IMG/VR virus record: IMGVR_UViG_3300025162_000103 | Coordinates: 1 to 37,702 of that record | DNA: 37,702 nucleotides | From: a virus | Reading direction: 5' to 3' (one strand) | In this document: positions 15,837 to 25,139 of the stretch, piece after piece | Position numbering within the stretch: position 1 is the stretch's first letter | How the letters are laid out: each line of letters starts with the position of its first letter | The notes under the pieces: generated by a model | What the model was told of the DNA's origin: nothing | Seen by the model: the letters and a program-made list of their open reading frames with translations, nothing else | Database searches by the model: none | Translations under genes and position numbers: made by a program

Positions 15837-18605
15837 ATGATCGAGTCAGCAATACTAGCATATGAAGAATTTGCCACATGGTATGCTGCATCTACTATTG
15901 CAGTTCAAATGGCGGTTACATTTGCCATTTCAGTGGTGGCATCGAGGATATTTGCACCCAATGTGCCACAGGCCCAGCAAAACAATGTTAGGCAGCAAGT
16001 GCCACCAGACCCTACGGCTGGCATTCCCCTAGTTTATGGTGACGCATACACTGGCGGTCGGTTTTGTGATGCGGTTCTGACCTCAGATCAAAAAACCATG
16101 TATTACACCATGGTGATTTCCAATATCAGCCCAAATGGTCAATTTATCTACAATTTGCCCACACCAGGCACAGCATCCAATTTTTACTATCAAGATCAGA
16201 TTATCACGTTTGATTCCTTATATCCAGCCATGGTGTCTACTCTGACCGATGGTGCTGGCAATGTCACTCCATTTGCAAATCAACTGTACATCTATATGTA
16301 CACATCGTCAGCCAGTGGAACGATCACTCCGATCAATACCACATTAATGCCATCAGATGTGATATCCGCGGCCAATGGGGCACCCTCTGGCCAAGAATGG
16401 CCAACGACTGGCAGACAGATGAATGGCTTGGCGTTTGCCATTGTGCAGCTGGTGTACAACCAAAATGCACCTGGCACAACAGCATTGCAGCCAGTCACTT
16501 TTTATGTGAGCCATTATTTGAATTCAGCTGGATGTGCCAAGCCAGGTGATGTTTGGTATGACTACATCACCAATCCAGTCTATGGTGGAGCTGTTGATCC
16601 ATCATTTGTCAGCTCGGCATCGGCCACAGCTCTGAACACTTATTCTGACCAGCTGATCAGCTACACACCATCAGGCGGTGGATCGGCCACAACTCCAAGA
16701 TATCGATTTAATGGCGTTTTGGACACTGGCCAGACAGTATTGTCAAACATCGATTTGATGATGATTTGTTGCGATTGCTGGCAAGGATACCAGGCAGCCA
16801 CTGGATATTGGCAAGTGGTGATTAACCAAGCCATTTCTCCATCATTTGCATTTGATGACAACAATATTATTGGATCGATCACAGTGGGGGAATTGGACAT
16901 CACCCAAATGGTGAATCAGATCGAGGCCAAATTCAACGATTCCACAAACAGGGATCAGGCTGGTTATGTCAATTTGCAAACCCCAGCCAATTTGATATAT
17001 CAAAACGAGCCAGTCAACAAATTTACTGTTTCATATGATTTGGTCAACAATTCGGTCACGGCTCAATATTTGGCCAATCGGACACTTGAGCAAAACCGAC
17101 TTGATTTGATTGTCAGTTTTTCCACCAATTACACTGGCATTCAGGTCAATGCTGGGGATGTGGTGACAGTGACCAATTCTTATTATGGTTGGACAAATCA
17201 GCAATTCAGAGTGATGCAAGTCAAAGAGGTATCATTGCCAGACGGCACTCTTGGTGCAGCATTTCAGCTGATTGCTTATGATGCCAATGTTTATGCAACT
17301 GCTGACATTACCCAATACCATCCAACTCCAAACAGTGGGATGGCATCACCCATATTTTTTAGCGCATTGGCTGCACCAACGATTTCAGCGCATCGAGAAA
17401 CTGCATCAATTCCCAGTTTTGATGTGCAAGTATATGTGCCCATGGTGGGTCGAGTGACCACCGGCACATTGTTTTACACCACAGTGTCCACACCATCGGC
17501 ATCGGATTGGCAGACTTGGGCAAGTTATACCAACACCAGCAATCAGCCAGTGGTTAACAACACCTATTTCACATTTTCCAATGTGGTTTTACCATCGGCC
17601 ACTTATTATTTCGCATACACGGCCAGCAATGAAAAGACATCGACTCCATTGAGTCCAATATCCACTGGATTCACCTGGGCACCCACAGGGATGTCTGGAG
17701 CGTCTGGATACAGTGGAGCGTCTGGATCATCAGGATATTCTGGATCATCAGGATATAGTGGCATTCAGGGGAACAGTTTTCGAGAGGCTTATTTCACTCA
17801 ATCACAATCGGCATCGGCTCCATCGGTCAGTCCAAATCCAACCACTGGCAGCACATCATTTCCGACATCAGTGGCATGGTCTGGATCGATCACCACACCA
17901 GCTGCTGGCCAGTCACTCTGGGCCATCGATGGCACATATAACCCCAATACAAATCAAACATCATGGTCATCACCTTATTTGACCCAAGGATTCCCAACCA
18001 CAATTCAGTCTGACAATTACGTTTTAAACACATCGGGATGGCAGATTCAGAGGGATACTGGCAACGCATATTTCAATGCCATCAGTGCTAGAGGCGATAT
18101 CAGTGGTGGTTCAAACATCAATATCACTGGGAATGCGGTATTTAATGGAGCATACAGTTCTTCTGGATCAACTTATGCTGTAGTGGCAAACGCAAGTTAC
18201 AACGCAAATGGTGGTGTTATTGGCTATGCAAATGGGATATTTCAAGCTGCAATATTCGGTCAAGCCAGTGGAAATGCCATTGGTGGATTATTTCAAGCGA
18301 CAGGAAGTCAGGCAGCATTGCAAGGATATTCAAGCGGAACAGGCAATGGGCTTTATGTGTCTGGTGGGACAATGGCCATCAATAATAATACTCTTGTGAC
18401 TAACCTATATTCACAATATACTTATTATTTGAAAGGCCAAGGGTCTGGAGCCAGTAATTTGTATTTTCAGACTGGCCCAACAACTGGAGCAAGTACGGCA
18501 TCATTTACAGCGACAAATAAACCAGGTACCACCAGTGGCAGCAACACATGGATTGAGGTTGTCATCGGTGGCGTTTCATATCAAATACCAGTGTGGGCAT
18601 CATAA
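15837..18605 (+). CDS. Tail tip / central fibre protein, gpJ-like, with Gly-aromatic-Ser repeat
   Basis: The 922-residue protein begins with a hydrophobic stretch (about residues 20-42, AVTFAISVVASRIFAP) and then the start of a gpJ-like tail-tip core (TAGIPLVYGDAYTGGRFCDA). Residues 270-500 fit the baseplate-hub type domains, and residues 505-615 look like a fibronectin-III-like module. A short repeat GYSGASGSSGYSGSSGYSG lies at about 620-645. The C-terminal part is beta-rich with GNAVFNGAYSSSGSTY-like repeats and may bind receptors. It should form the central tip that contacts the host. Confidence 0.75.
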   Translation: MIESAILAYEEFATWYAASTIAVQMAVTFAISVVASRIFAPNVPQAQQNNVRQQVPPDPTAGIPLVYGDAYTGGRFCDAVLTSDQKTMYYTMVISNISPNGQFIYNLPTPGTASNFYYQDQIITFDSLYPAMVSTLTDGAGNVTPFANQLYIYMYTSSASGTITPINTTLMPSDVISAANGAPSGQEWPTTGRQMNGLAFAIVQLVYNQNAPGTTALQPVTFYVSHYLNSAGCAKPGDVWYDYITNPVYGGAVDPSFVSSASATALNTYSDQLISYTPSGGGSATTPRYRFNGVLDTGQTVLSNIDLMMICCDCWQGYQAATGYWQVVINQAISPSFAFDDNNIIGSITVGELDITQMVNQIEAKFNDSTNRDQAGYVNLQTPANLIYQNEPVNKFTVSYDLVNNSVTAQYLANRTLEQNRLDLIVSFSTNYTGIQVNAGDVVTVTNSYYGWTNQQFRVMQVKEVSLPDGTLGAAFQLIAYDANVYATADITQYHPTPNSGMASPIFFSALAAPTISAHRETASIPSFDVQVYVPMVGRVTTGTLFYTTVSTPSASDWQTWASYTNTSNQPVVNNTYFTFSNVVLPSATYYFAYTASNEKTSTPLSPISTGFTWAPTGMSGASGYSGASGSSGYSGSSGYSGIQGNSFREAYFTQSQSASAPSVSPNPTTGSTSFPTSVAWSGSITTPAAGQSLWAIDGTYNPNTNQTSWSSPYLTQGFPTTIQSDNYVLNTSGWQIQRDTGNAYFNAISARGDISGGSNINITGNAVFNGAYSSSGSTYAVVANASYNANGGVIGYANGIFQAAIFGQASGNAIGGLFQATGSQAALQGYSSGTGNGLYVSGGTMAINNNTLVTNLYSQYTYYLKGQGSGASNLYFQTGPTTGASTASFTATNKPGTTSGSNTWIEVVIGGVSYQIPVWAS

Positions 18606-18880
18606 TGAGCAGAACAGTTAATATTCCAGCATCAACAGTCATTGAGGCCATTGGCTCAATTAATGAGACACCTGGCATTTGTGTCAATTTTTTAGTGGGT
18701 ACAGTCGATCAAAGTGGGGAATTTATCATTCCACAACAGTTCGATAATTTCATTGTTTCTGGGGATGATTACAAAGAATTGAATGGCCCACCCACATCAT
18801 GGGCACCAGACAAGCCAACTGGCACATACAGAAATGATGATTTGTGGCATTATGTGGATTTACAAAGAGCCAAAACCTAG
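18605..18880 (+). CDS. Hypothetical protein after tail tip
   Basis: A 91-residue protein from ATG 18605, which overlaps the gpJ-like stop (TAATG). Longer upstream starts would run into that gene. The sequence is acidic with two Trp and PPTSWAPDKPTGTYRNDDLW near the end. It probably belongs to the tail tip set by position. No family is recognised. Confidence 0.6.
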   Translation: MSRTVNIPASTVIEAIGSINETPGICVNFLVGTVDQSGEFIIPQQFDNFIVSGDDYKELNGPPTSWAPDKPTGTYRNDDLWHYVDLQRAKT

Positions 18881-18958
18881 TAAAATAACGGCAAGACAAG
18901 ACAAAACATTCGTGCCCAGTCAGTAAATTGGGAGCGTCATCACTCAGTAGAGGATCAA

Positions 18959-19441
18959 ATGGCTGTCTTTAACAAGAATTCATTAACCCAAATTTCGGGT
19001 TTTGACAATCAAATACTGTCAGGCGAATTGGTCTGGCAGCAAAAAGCATTTTGGAATATATTTCTCACCAATGATGCTGGCATTCTGCCATTGACTGGTG
19101 CATCCATCGATGCCCAAATTATTCGTAGAGTTTTGACCAATGTGATCGACACGAGGAATGGATTGTCATTCACCATTGGGGACTACACACCCACACCAAC
19201 GGCCATTCAACTCAGCATCACCAATATCGACAATACTGGTGGATCGTTCACATTGGTGATGGATGACAGTGCCTGGGGATTGGCAGCCACAGACCCCAAT
19301 TTAAACATTGCCGATGTCAATGGCGTGGGCTATTCGGGACGCATCAAGATTAGCTATCCAGCCAGTGGCAACACACCAGCTCAAGATATTGTGATATTCC
19401 TATTCTTCATTGTCCGATCAGACGGAATTGTGGTGACTTGA
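18959..19441 (+). CDS. Hypothetical tail-fibre-associated protein
   Basis: A 160-residue beta-rich protein (AFWNIFLTNDAGILPLTGAS, AIQLSITNIDNTGGSFTLVM) with ribosome site AGAGGA. It resembles the N-terminal beta-sandwich domains of receptor-binding complexes and lies before three repeat-rich fibre genes. A 78-base gap precedes it. The stop lies one base before the start of the next gene. Function is inferred from context only. Confidence 0.55.
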   Translation: MAVFNKNSLTQISGFDNQILSGELVWQQKAFWNIFLTNDAGILPLTGASIDAQIIRRVLTNVIDTRNGLSFTIGDYTPTPTAIQLSITNIDNTGGSFTLVMDDSAWGLAATDPNLNIADVNGVGYSGRIKISYPASGNTPAQDIVIFLFFIVRSDGIVVT

Positions 19442-19442
19442 T

Positions 19443-21305
19443 ATGGGAACAAAAGTCACAGTCTTAAATGACAATAATGTCAGCATTAATGTCACTCCAC
19501 CAGCCAATCAAACCATTCTGGTAAACCGATCAGCATTCGGTATTTCTGGTTTTTCTGGCCAGTCTGGCTACAGTGGCCAATCAGGGTTCAGCGGCCAGGC
19601 TGGTGGCTTGAGTGGATATTCAGGATACTCTGGATATAGTGGAAAATCTGGCTACAGTGGGATTTCGGGCTATAGCGGTGCAATTGGAACATCAGGCACA
19701 TCAGGATATTCTGGCCAGTCTGGATTCAGCGGATCGGGCACATCAGGATATTCAGGGTTCAGCGGATACTCTGGATCAGGAATTTCTGGATTTTCAGGAT
19801 TTAGCGGTGCAGTCGGTGCATCAGGCATTTCGGGATATTCTGGATTCAGTGGAATTGGCACCAGTGGATTCAGTGGCTACAGCGGAATTTCTGGATTCAG
19901 TGGCCAGTCTGGTTTTAGCGGGTCAGGATTTTCTGGTTATTCTGGATTCTCTGGTGCCCAAGGCACCTCGGGATTTAGCGGGATTTCTGGATTCAGTGGC
20001 CAAGTCGGTGCCAGTGGATTTAGTGGATTCAGCGGTGCTACAGGAGCCAATGGAGCATCAGGCACATCAGGATATAGTGGCTATTCAGGATCAGGCATTT
20101 CGGGTTATAGCGGGTTTTCTGGTACCAGTGGCCAGCAAGGTACATCGATCAATATCAAAGGCACAGTGGCCACACCAGCTGCATTGCCAGCCACTGGAAA
20201 CAATGTCAATGATGCCTATATCGTTTCATCGAATGGCGATCTATATGTTTGGTCTGGGACAGTTTGGAATAATGTCGGCCAAATAGTTGGCCCAGCTGGA
20301 GCATCAGGCACATCAGGGTATAGTGGATATTCTGGATCAGGCATTTCTGGATATTCAGGATTCAGTGGGATTTCTGGATTCAGTGGATCAGGCATTTCGG
20401 GATATTCAGGATTCTCTGGTGCAGTCGGTTCGTCTGGCATTTCAGGATATTCAGGATTCAGTGGATATTCTGGATCGGGAATTTCAGGATATTCTGGATT
20501 CAGTGGATATTCTGGTTCAGGATTGTCAGGGTATTCTGGATTCTCTGGTGCCCAGGGCACATCGGGATTTAGCGGCATTTCTGGATTTAGCGGCATTTCT
20601 GGATTCAGCGGATCAGGCGTGTCTGGATTTTCAGGATTCAGTGGGTATTCTGGATCGGGAATTTCAGGATATTCTGGATTCAGTGGATATTCTGGTTCAG
20701 GATTGTCAGGGTATTCAGGATCAGGTGTATCTGGATATTCAGGATTTAGCGGTATTTCTGGCTGGTCTGGATTTTCAGGAATAAGCGGATATTCTGGTTT
20801 GGGATATTCTGGGCTCACTGGATCAGGATCAAATACATTAGGACTTGGCAGCAAATCATTCACAACAAATTTGGATGCAAGTGCAACTGCCTTTGCAGTT
20901 GGCCAATATGTCAGAGTGTATGCCACTTCTGTTCCCAGTCAGTTTATGGAAGGCTTGATCACATCTTTTTCAGGCACTTCATTGACAGTCAATATGACTT
21001 ATGTAGTTGGTACTGCATCTTTCAGCAGCTGGTCAATCACTTTATCTGGTGCAGTTGGTACATCAGGATATTCAGGATCAGGGATCAGTGGATATTCAGG
21101 CTATAGTGGATCAGGGATCAGTGGATATTCGGGCTATAGTGGATCAGGCATCAGCGGTTATTCAGGATATTCAGGATCAGGGATCAGTGGATATTCGGGC
21201 TATAGCGGATCAGGGGTTTCAGGTTTCAGCGGTTATTCAGGATATTCTGGAGCTGGATCGACTGGGACTGGCGGCTCTGCATTTGCATGGTTCATTTCAA
21301 GATAA
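19443..21305 (+). CDS. Repeat-rich tail fibre, Gly-aromatic-Ser triplets
   Basis: A 620-residue protein made mostly of collagen-like G-x-y triplets, but with Tyr, Phe or Ile at x and Ser at y and almost no proline, for example GYSGFSGYSGSGISGYSGFS. The repeats occupy about 31-230, 285-457 and 535-610. Two non-repeat inserts break them: about 231-285 (IKGTVATPAALPATGNNVND, DLYVWSGTVWNNVG), a module known in phage fibres, and about 458-534, a small beta domain. The N-terminus (VTVLNDNNVSINVTPPANQT) is the likely attachment part. It probably forms a long shaft. Confidence 0.7.
   Translation: MGTKVTVLNDNNVSINVTPPANQTILVNRSAFGISGFSGQSGYSGQSGFSGQAGGLSGYSGYSGYSGKSGYSGISGYSGAIGTSGTSGYSGQSGFSGSGTSGYSGFSGYSGSGISGFSGFSGAVGASGISGYSGFSGIGTSGFSGYSGISGFSGQSGFSGSGFSGYSGFSGAQGTSGFSGISGFSGQVGASGFSGFSGATGANGASGTSGYSGYSGSGISGYSGFSGTSGQQGTSINIKGTVATPAALPATGNNVNDAYIVSSNGDLYVWSGTVWNNVGQIVGPAGASGTSGYSGYSGSGISGYSGFSGISGFSGSGISGYSGFSGAVGSSGISGYSGFSGYSGSGISGYSGFSGYSGSGLSGYSGFSGAQGTSGFSGISGFSGISGFSGSGVSGFSGFSGYSGSGISGYSGFSGYSGSGLSGYSGSGVSGYSGFSGISGWSGFSGISGYSGLGYSGLTGSGSNTLGLGSKSFTTNLDASATAFAVGQYVRVYATSVPSQFMEGLITSFSGTSLTVNMTYVVGTASFSSWSITLSGAVGTSGYSGSGISGYSGYSGSGISGYSGYSGSGISGYSGYSGSGISGYSGYSGSGVSGFSGYSGYSGAGSTGTGGSAFAWFISR
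19536..20134 (+). repeat. Tandem degenerate repeat, first fibre block
   Basis: Degenerate repeat of 9-18 bases built from GGATATTCTGGATTCAGTGG-like words and coding for GYSGFSG. It is in frame throughout. Similar blocks lie at 20300-20815, 21046-21258 and 21678-21870, and a short one at 17692-17775. Such repeats can expand or contract by recombination. Confidence 0.85.
20300..20815 (+). repeat. Tandem degenerate repeat, second fibre block
   Basis: The same GYSGFSG coding repeat as at 19536. Near-identical longer units occur, for example the TATTCTGGATCGGGAATTTC word at about 20468 and again at about 20648, which suggests recent duplication within the gene. Confidence 0.85.
21046..21258 (+). 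repeat. Tandem repeat, third fibre block
   Basis: This block codes for repeated SGYSGYSGSGI units. The roughly 39-base unit containing GGATCAGGGATCAGTGGATA is repeated several times with few changes, so it is the most homogeneous of the blocks. Confidence 0.8.
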
Positions 21306-21314
21306 GGGTTCAAA

Positions 21315-22238
21315 ATGTTAGTTTTAGACACAACAAGCAAAACCATCACAGTGGCCATGTCTGGTGCAGCAGCCACCACCAATCCATCGTTCGTGACTGC
21401 CTATTCCGATGACAATGGCACCACATTCGTGGAGGGATCGAGCGATGGAATTTTGAATGGCACCACCCAGGTGACCATGGTGGCTGCACCAGCTGCATCT
21501 ACTCGCAGATTGATCAAGTCATTATTCATCGAGAACAATGACACTGCACCAGTCACCATCATTGTGACGCTGAACAATTCTGGCACTCTGAGAAACATTC
21601 AAAAAGTCACATTGGCGGTGGGAGACAATTGGTCAACCGATGGCGTGATCGATTCCAATGGTAATTTCAAACAGCTCGGGGCATCAGGATATAGCGGTTA
21701 TTCTGGATTCAGTGGATTTAGCGGGATTTCTGGATTTAGCGGCACAAATGGAGCATCAGGATTTAGTGGGATTTCTGGATATTCTGGATACTCTGGATCA
21801 GGCGTAAGTGGATATTCTGGATTCAGTGGTATATCTGGATATTCAGGAACGATTGGATCAACCACAGGCTCTGGTGCAATTGTTTTGCAAACCAATCCAT
21901 CCATCACCAATCCAACAGTTACTAACTACGTTGAAACGCTTTACGCTCCATCAGCAGGGTCAGCATTTACTATCAGTTTAGCCAATGGCACAGTACAAGA
22001 AATTAGTTTAAATGCAAATGGAACGATTACTCTACCATCAAGTGTGGCAGGTAAATCGTTTACTATCATTGTGACGTATTCAGGTTCTTACTCACTTACA
22101 TGGTCTGGTGGTGGTACTCTTAAATGGGCTAGTGGTACTACACCAACTGCAACATCAACGTCTGGTAAGTATGATATTTTCAATTTTTATTGCGATGGCA
22201 CAAATACCTTTGGTTCTGTTTATGGGTTGAATTACTAA
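21315..22238 (+). CDS. Fibre protein with repeat shaft and exchanged C-terminus
   Basis: A 307-residue protein. Residues 1-120 are a beta-rich domain (MLVLDTTSKTITVAMSG, RRLIKSLFIENNDTAPVTII). Residues 122-185 are Gly-aromatic-Ser repeats (GYSGYSGFSGFSGISGFSG). Residues 195-307 form a second beta domain (VQEISLNANGTITLPSSVAG, TWSGGGTLKW) like those in other phage fibres. Base and codon use change at about 21900, exactly where the repeat ends. The stop overlaps the adhesin ATG. Ribosome site AAGGG. Confidence 0.65.
   Translation: MLVLDTTSKTITVAMSGAAATTNPSFVTAYSDDNGTTFVEGSSDGILNGTTQVTMVAAPAASTRRLIKSLFIENNDTAPVTIIVTLNNSGTLRNIQKVTLAVGDNWSTDGVIDSNGNFKQLGASGYSGYSGFSGFSGISGFSGTNGASGFSGISGYSGYSGSGVSGYSGFSGISGYSGTIGSTTGSGAIVLQTNPSITNPTVTNYVETLYAPSAGSAFTISLANGTVQEISLNANGTITLPSSVAGKSFTIIVTYSGSYSLTWSGGGTLKWASGTTPTATSTSGKYDIFNFYCDGTNTFGSVYGLNY
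21678..21870 (+). repeat. Tandem repeat, fourth fibre block
   Basis: In-frame GYSGFSG-type repeat in the second fibre gene, similar at the DNA level to the large blocks upstream and therefore a possible site for recombination between fibre genes. Confidence 0.8.
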
Positions 22239-24607
22239 TGTTTAGCAGTCGTAAATCATCTGCACCAGCAAGTGGTGGACTTACTAAGTCTTTAAGATTT
22301 AGAAGCAGTGCGTCTGCTTACTTGAGTAGAACACCTTCTGTTGCTAGTAATCAAACCACATGGACTTGGAGTGGTTGGGTTAAGCGTGGAAATATAACAA
22401 GTGGTTACAATACTTTTTTTAGTGCTGGCGATAATCTTTTTCAAGCTCGTTTTGATCAAACTACTGATGATTTACAAATTTATAATTACAATGGTAGTTC
22501 ATTTCAATTTCAATTTGTAACAACACAGATATTTCGTGATCCATCTGCTTGGTATCACATTGTGATAGCTATAGATACTACTCAAGCAACATCAACAAAT
22601 AGAGTAAAATTATATGTAAATGGTTCACAAGTAACATCGTTTTCAACTGCAACATATCCCGCACAAAATACAAATTTAATAGTTAATAGTGTAATAGGGC
22701 ACTACTTTGGTATAAACCATGGTTATGGCTCTTATTATGATGGATATCTTGCTGACTTATATTTAATTGATGGACAACAATTAACTCCATCATCATTTGC
22801 ATCTACAAACGCTACAACAGGACAATGGAGTCCTGCTACATATTCTGGTACATATGGCACTAATGGATTTCATTTAACATTTGCAAACACAACATCTTTA
22901 ACCGCATTAGGTTACGATACATCAGGTAATTCAAATAACTGGACAACCAATAACATCAGTCTAACTGCTGGTGCAACATACGACAGTATGAATGACTATC
23001 CAGTAGCGTCTAGTGCGACTGCGGCTAATTATGCGGTATTCAATCCACTTGTCAAAGTTTATTCACAACCGACACTAAGCAATGGCAATCTTCTTTCTAC
23101 TGCCCCTGCAAATTGGAGTTCAGCGGTTGGCACAATTGGTCTAACAAGCGGTAAATGGTATTGGGAAATTGTTAATGGTGCTTCAGATGCGTTTGTTGGT
23201 ATTTGCGGAGATAACGCCACACTAGGCACTGATCCACCACAAAGTTCAACAGCCACTATTTTGTATTATGGCAATACAGGCAACAAGCGCGTTGACACAG
23301 TAGACACCGCATATGGAACAGCTTTTAGCACACAAACAATTGGCGTGGCATTGGACATTGGTGGTGGGACAATTATTTTCTACAGGAATAACGTATCTCA
23401 GGGGAGCATCAGTCTTTCATCAAGCACACTAAATGGAAGAACTATTTTCCCATTGTCAGGTGTTATCAGCACAACAGCAACAGTCAACTTTGGTCAACAA
23501 CCATTCACCTACACACCCCCATCAGGATATAACGCACTCAACACATACAACTTACCAACGCCAACAATAGCGCAAGGTAATAAGTATATGGATGCTACTT
23601 TGTGGAATGGTGGTCAGACATCCCCATTCAATGTATATAACGCAGGTTCATTTCAACCTGACTTTGTTTGGGCTAAAGAGCGTTCAAGTGCAGGTAGCTC
23701 AAGGCTTTATGACGTTATTAGAGGTACTGGTGTATCTTTAAGCTCAAACTCAACAGGAGCTGAAGGCACGGAAACAAACCCTGGTGTTTCTTCTTTTAAT
23801 AGCAACGGATTCACAATTACAAACACTTATTCACCAAGTGTTGCGCCTTACTTAAATGACACAAGTCAAACTTATGTCGGTTGGAATTGGAAAGCCAATG
23901 GCTCTGGGTCATCAAACACCAATGGCTCTATTACATCAACAGTAAGCGCAAACACAACTGCGGGATTTAGTATTGTTACTTATACAACCACTTCTTCTAG
24001 TGGAAATGCAACTGTTGGTCATGGTTTAGGTGTTGCACCATCAATGATTTTAATGAAATCTAGAAATGCAACATATAACTGGGATGTATATCAAGCAAAT
24101 GTTTGCACAGGTGGAAATTATCGTTTAATTTTAAATAGTTCTGCCGCACTTGATACTGGTAATAATCCATTTGGCGGTGTAGTTCCAACATCATCTGTAT
24201 TTACAATGAGTCAAACATTTTATGGCACAGGGATTAATACAGTTGCCTATTGTTTTGCACCAATAGCGGGATATAGTGCTTTTGGTAGTTACACAGGCAA
24301 TGGTAGTGCAACAACAGGGCCATTTATTTATTGTGGGTTTCAACCAAAATTTATTATGACAAAAAGAACTAATACAACAGGTGATTGGTTAATGTGGGAT
24401 ACAACCAGAAACCCATATAATGGTTTGCAATTAAATTTATGGGCAAATTATAATTCTGCTGAAAATAACTATGGTTCAGGAATCTGGAATGTATATTCCA
24501 ATGGTATGCAACCAACAAGTAACTCAATAGTTTGTAACAACTCAGGCGACACATACATCTACATGGCATTTGCATCCAATCCATTTGCCTACAGTAACGC
24601 ATTCTAA
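22238..24607 (+). CDS. Large adhesin with LamG-like and SPRY-like domains
   Basis: A 789-residue protein from ATG 22238, coupled to the previous stop. Residues about 20-205 look like a concanavalin/LamG-like sandwich (WTWSGWVKRGNI, WYHIVIAIDTTQ, VKLYVNGSQVTSF, YLADLYLIDGQQL). Residues about 275-440 look like SPRY (GLTSGKWYWEIV, FVGICGDN, TIGVALDIGGGTIIFYRN). The C-terminal 330 residues hold a further beta-rich repeat (FQPDFVWAKERSS, PSMILMKSRNATYNW, FQPKFIMTKRTNTTG) as in marine and freshwater phage fibres. These folds bind carbohydrates or proteins, so it is the best receptor-binding candidate. Only one GGCC occurs in 2.4 kb, unlike the rest of the genome, which points to acquisition. Confidence 0.75.
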   Translation: MFSSRKSSAPASGGLTKSLRFRSSASAYLSRTPSVASNQTTWTWSGWVKRGNITSGYNTFFSAGDNLFQARFDQTTDDLQIYNYNGSSFQFQFVTTQIFRDPSAWYHIVIAIDTTQATSTNRVKLYVNGSQVTSFSTATYPAQNTNLIVNSVIGHYFGINHGYGSYYDGYLADLYLIDGQQLTPSSFASTNATTGQWSPATYSGTYGTNGFHLTFANTTSLTALGYDTSGNSNNWTTNNISLTAGATYDSMNDYPVASSATAANYAVFNPLVKVYSQPTLSNGNLLSTAPANWSSAVGTIGLTSGKWYWEIVNGASDAFVGICGDNATLGTDPPQSSTATILYYGNTGNKRVDTVDTAYGTAFSTQTIGVALDIGGGTIIFYRNNVSQGSISLSSSTLNGRTIFPLSGVISTTATVNFGQQPFTYTPPSGYNALNTYNLPTPTIAQGNKYMDATLWNGGQTSPFNVYNAGSFQPDFVWAKERSSAGSSRLYDVIRGTGVSLSSNSTGAEGTETNPGVSSFNSNGFTITNTYSPSVAPYLNDTSQTYVGWNWKANGSGSSNTNGSITSTVSANTTAGFSIVTYTTTSSSGNATVGHGLGVAPSMILMKSRNATYNWDVYQANVCTGGNYRLILNSSAALDTGNNPFGGVVPTSSVFTMSQTFYGTGINTVAYCFAPIAGYSAFGSYTGNGSATTGPFIYCGFQPKFIMTKRTNTTGDWLMWDTTRNPYNGLQLNLWANYNSAENNYGSGIWNVYSNGMQPTSNSIVCNNSGDTYIYMAFASNPFAYSNAF

Positions 24608-24616
24608 GGAGCAATT

Positions 24617-25135
24617 ATGTTTGCAATCGTACAAAACAACACCATTCAACAACTCATACAAGAGGGTAGTCAATTCACAGTCAATGATGTGACTTACTCT
24701 AACAACTGGTTTCAACTAGCAACCCAAGAAGAAAAGACTGCTCTTGGAGTCATGGAAGTGGTCTACGCACAAAGACCAAATGACAAATATTATTGGGTTA
24801 CAGAGTCAACACCAGTTATCAATGGTAATGTGGTGGACATTGGGTTCACAACAACACCAAAAGACTTGACTGGCTTGAAAGCCAACGCAACATCATCCAT
24901 TGACCAACAAGCATTTTCTTTATTGTCTCCAACTGATTACATGACAATTAAGGCATTGGAAACCAACACAACCATGCCTGAAGCGTGGAAGACTTGGAGA
25001 GAATCAGTCAGGACAACTGCATTGAATGCAAAGACTGCTATTACAGCAAGTACAGACATTGACACCTTGATTACTGCTAGTACAGTTACTTGGCCTAACG
25101 ACCCTAATTATGTAGCACCAACACAAACACCATAA
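24617..25135 (+). CDS. Tail fibre assembly-like protein
   Basis: A 172-residue protein with ribosome site AAGGAG, following the adhesin. Its C-terminal half has the pattern LSPTDYMTIKALETNTTMPE then WKTWRESVRTTA, known in small proteins encoded after phage fibres, often described as fibre assembly or chaperone-like. It shares the low-GGCC composition of the adhesin and so seems to belong to the same exchanged unit. Chaperone function is inferred. Confidence 0.6.
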   Translation: MFAIVQNNTIQQLIQEGSQFTVNDVTYSNNWFQLATQEEKTALGVMEVVYAQRPNDKYYWVTESTPVINGNVVDIGFTTTPKDLTGLKANATSSIDQQAFSLLSPTDYMTIKALETNTTMPEAWKTWRESVRTTALNAKTAITASTDIDTLITASTVTWPNDPNYVAPTQTP

Positions 25136-25139
25136 AACC

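Noticed and set aside
19612-20286. 224-residue plus-strand frame inside the first fibre gene (and 20287-20784)
   Set aside because: It is an out-of-frame reading of the same tandem repeat (DILDSVDI-type), with no start signal.
20216-20926. Long minus-strand frame with Pro/Glu/Asn-rich repeats (NPEYPEIPD), also at 19670-19861 and 21698-21910
   Set aside because: It is the complement of the GYSGFSG coding repeat. A periodic repeat without stops in one frame easily leaves the antisense frame open. It has no ribosome site and lies fully inside the fibre genes.
19536-21258. CRISPR-like array
   Set aside because: The repeats are short, degenerate, in frame with a protein and without unique spacers of constant length.
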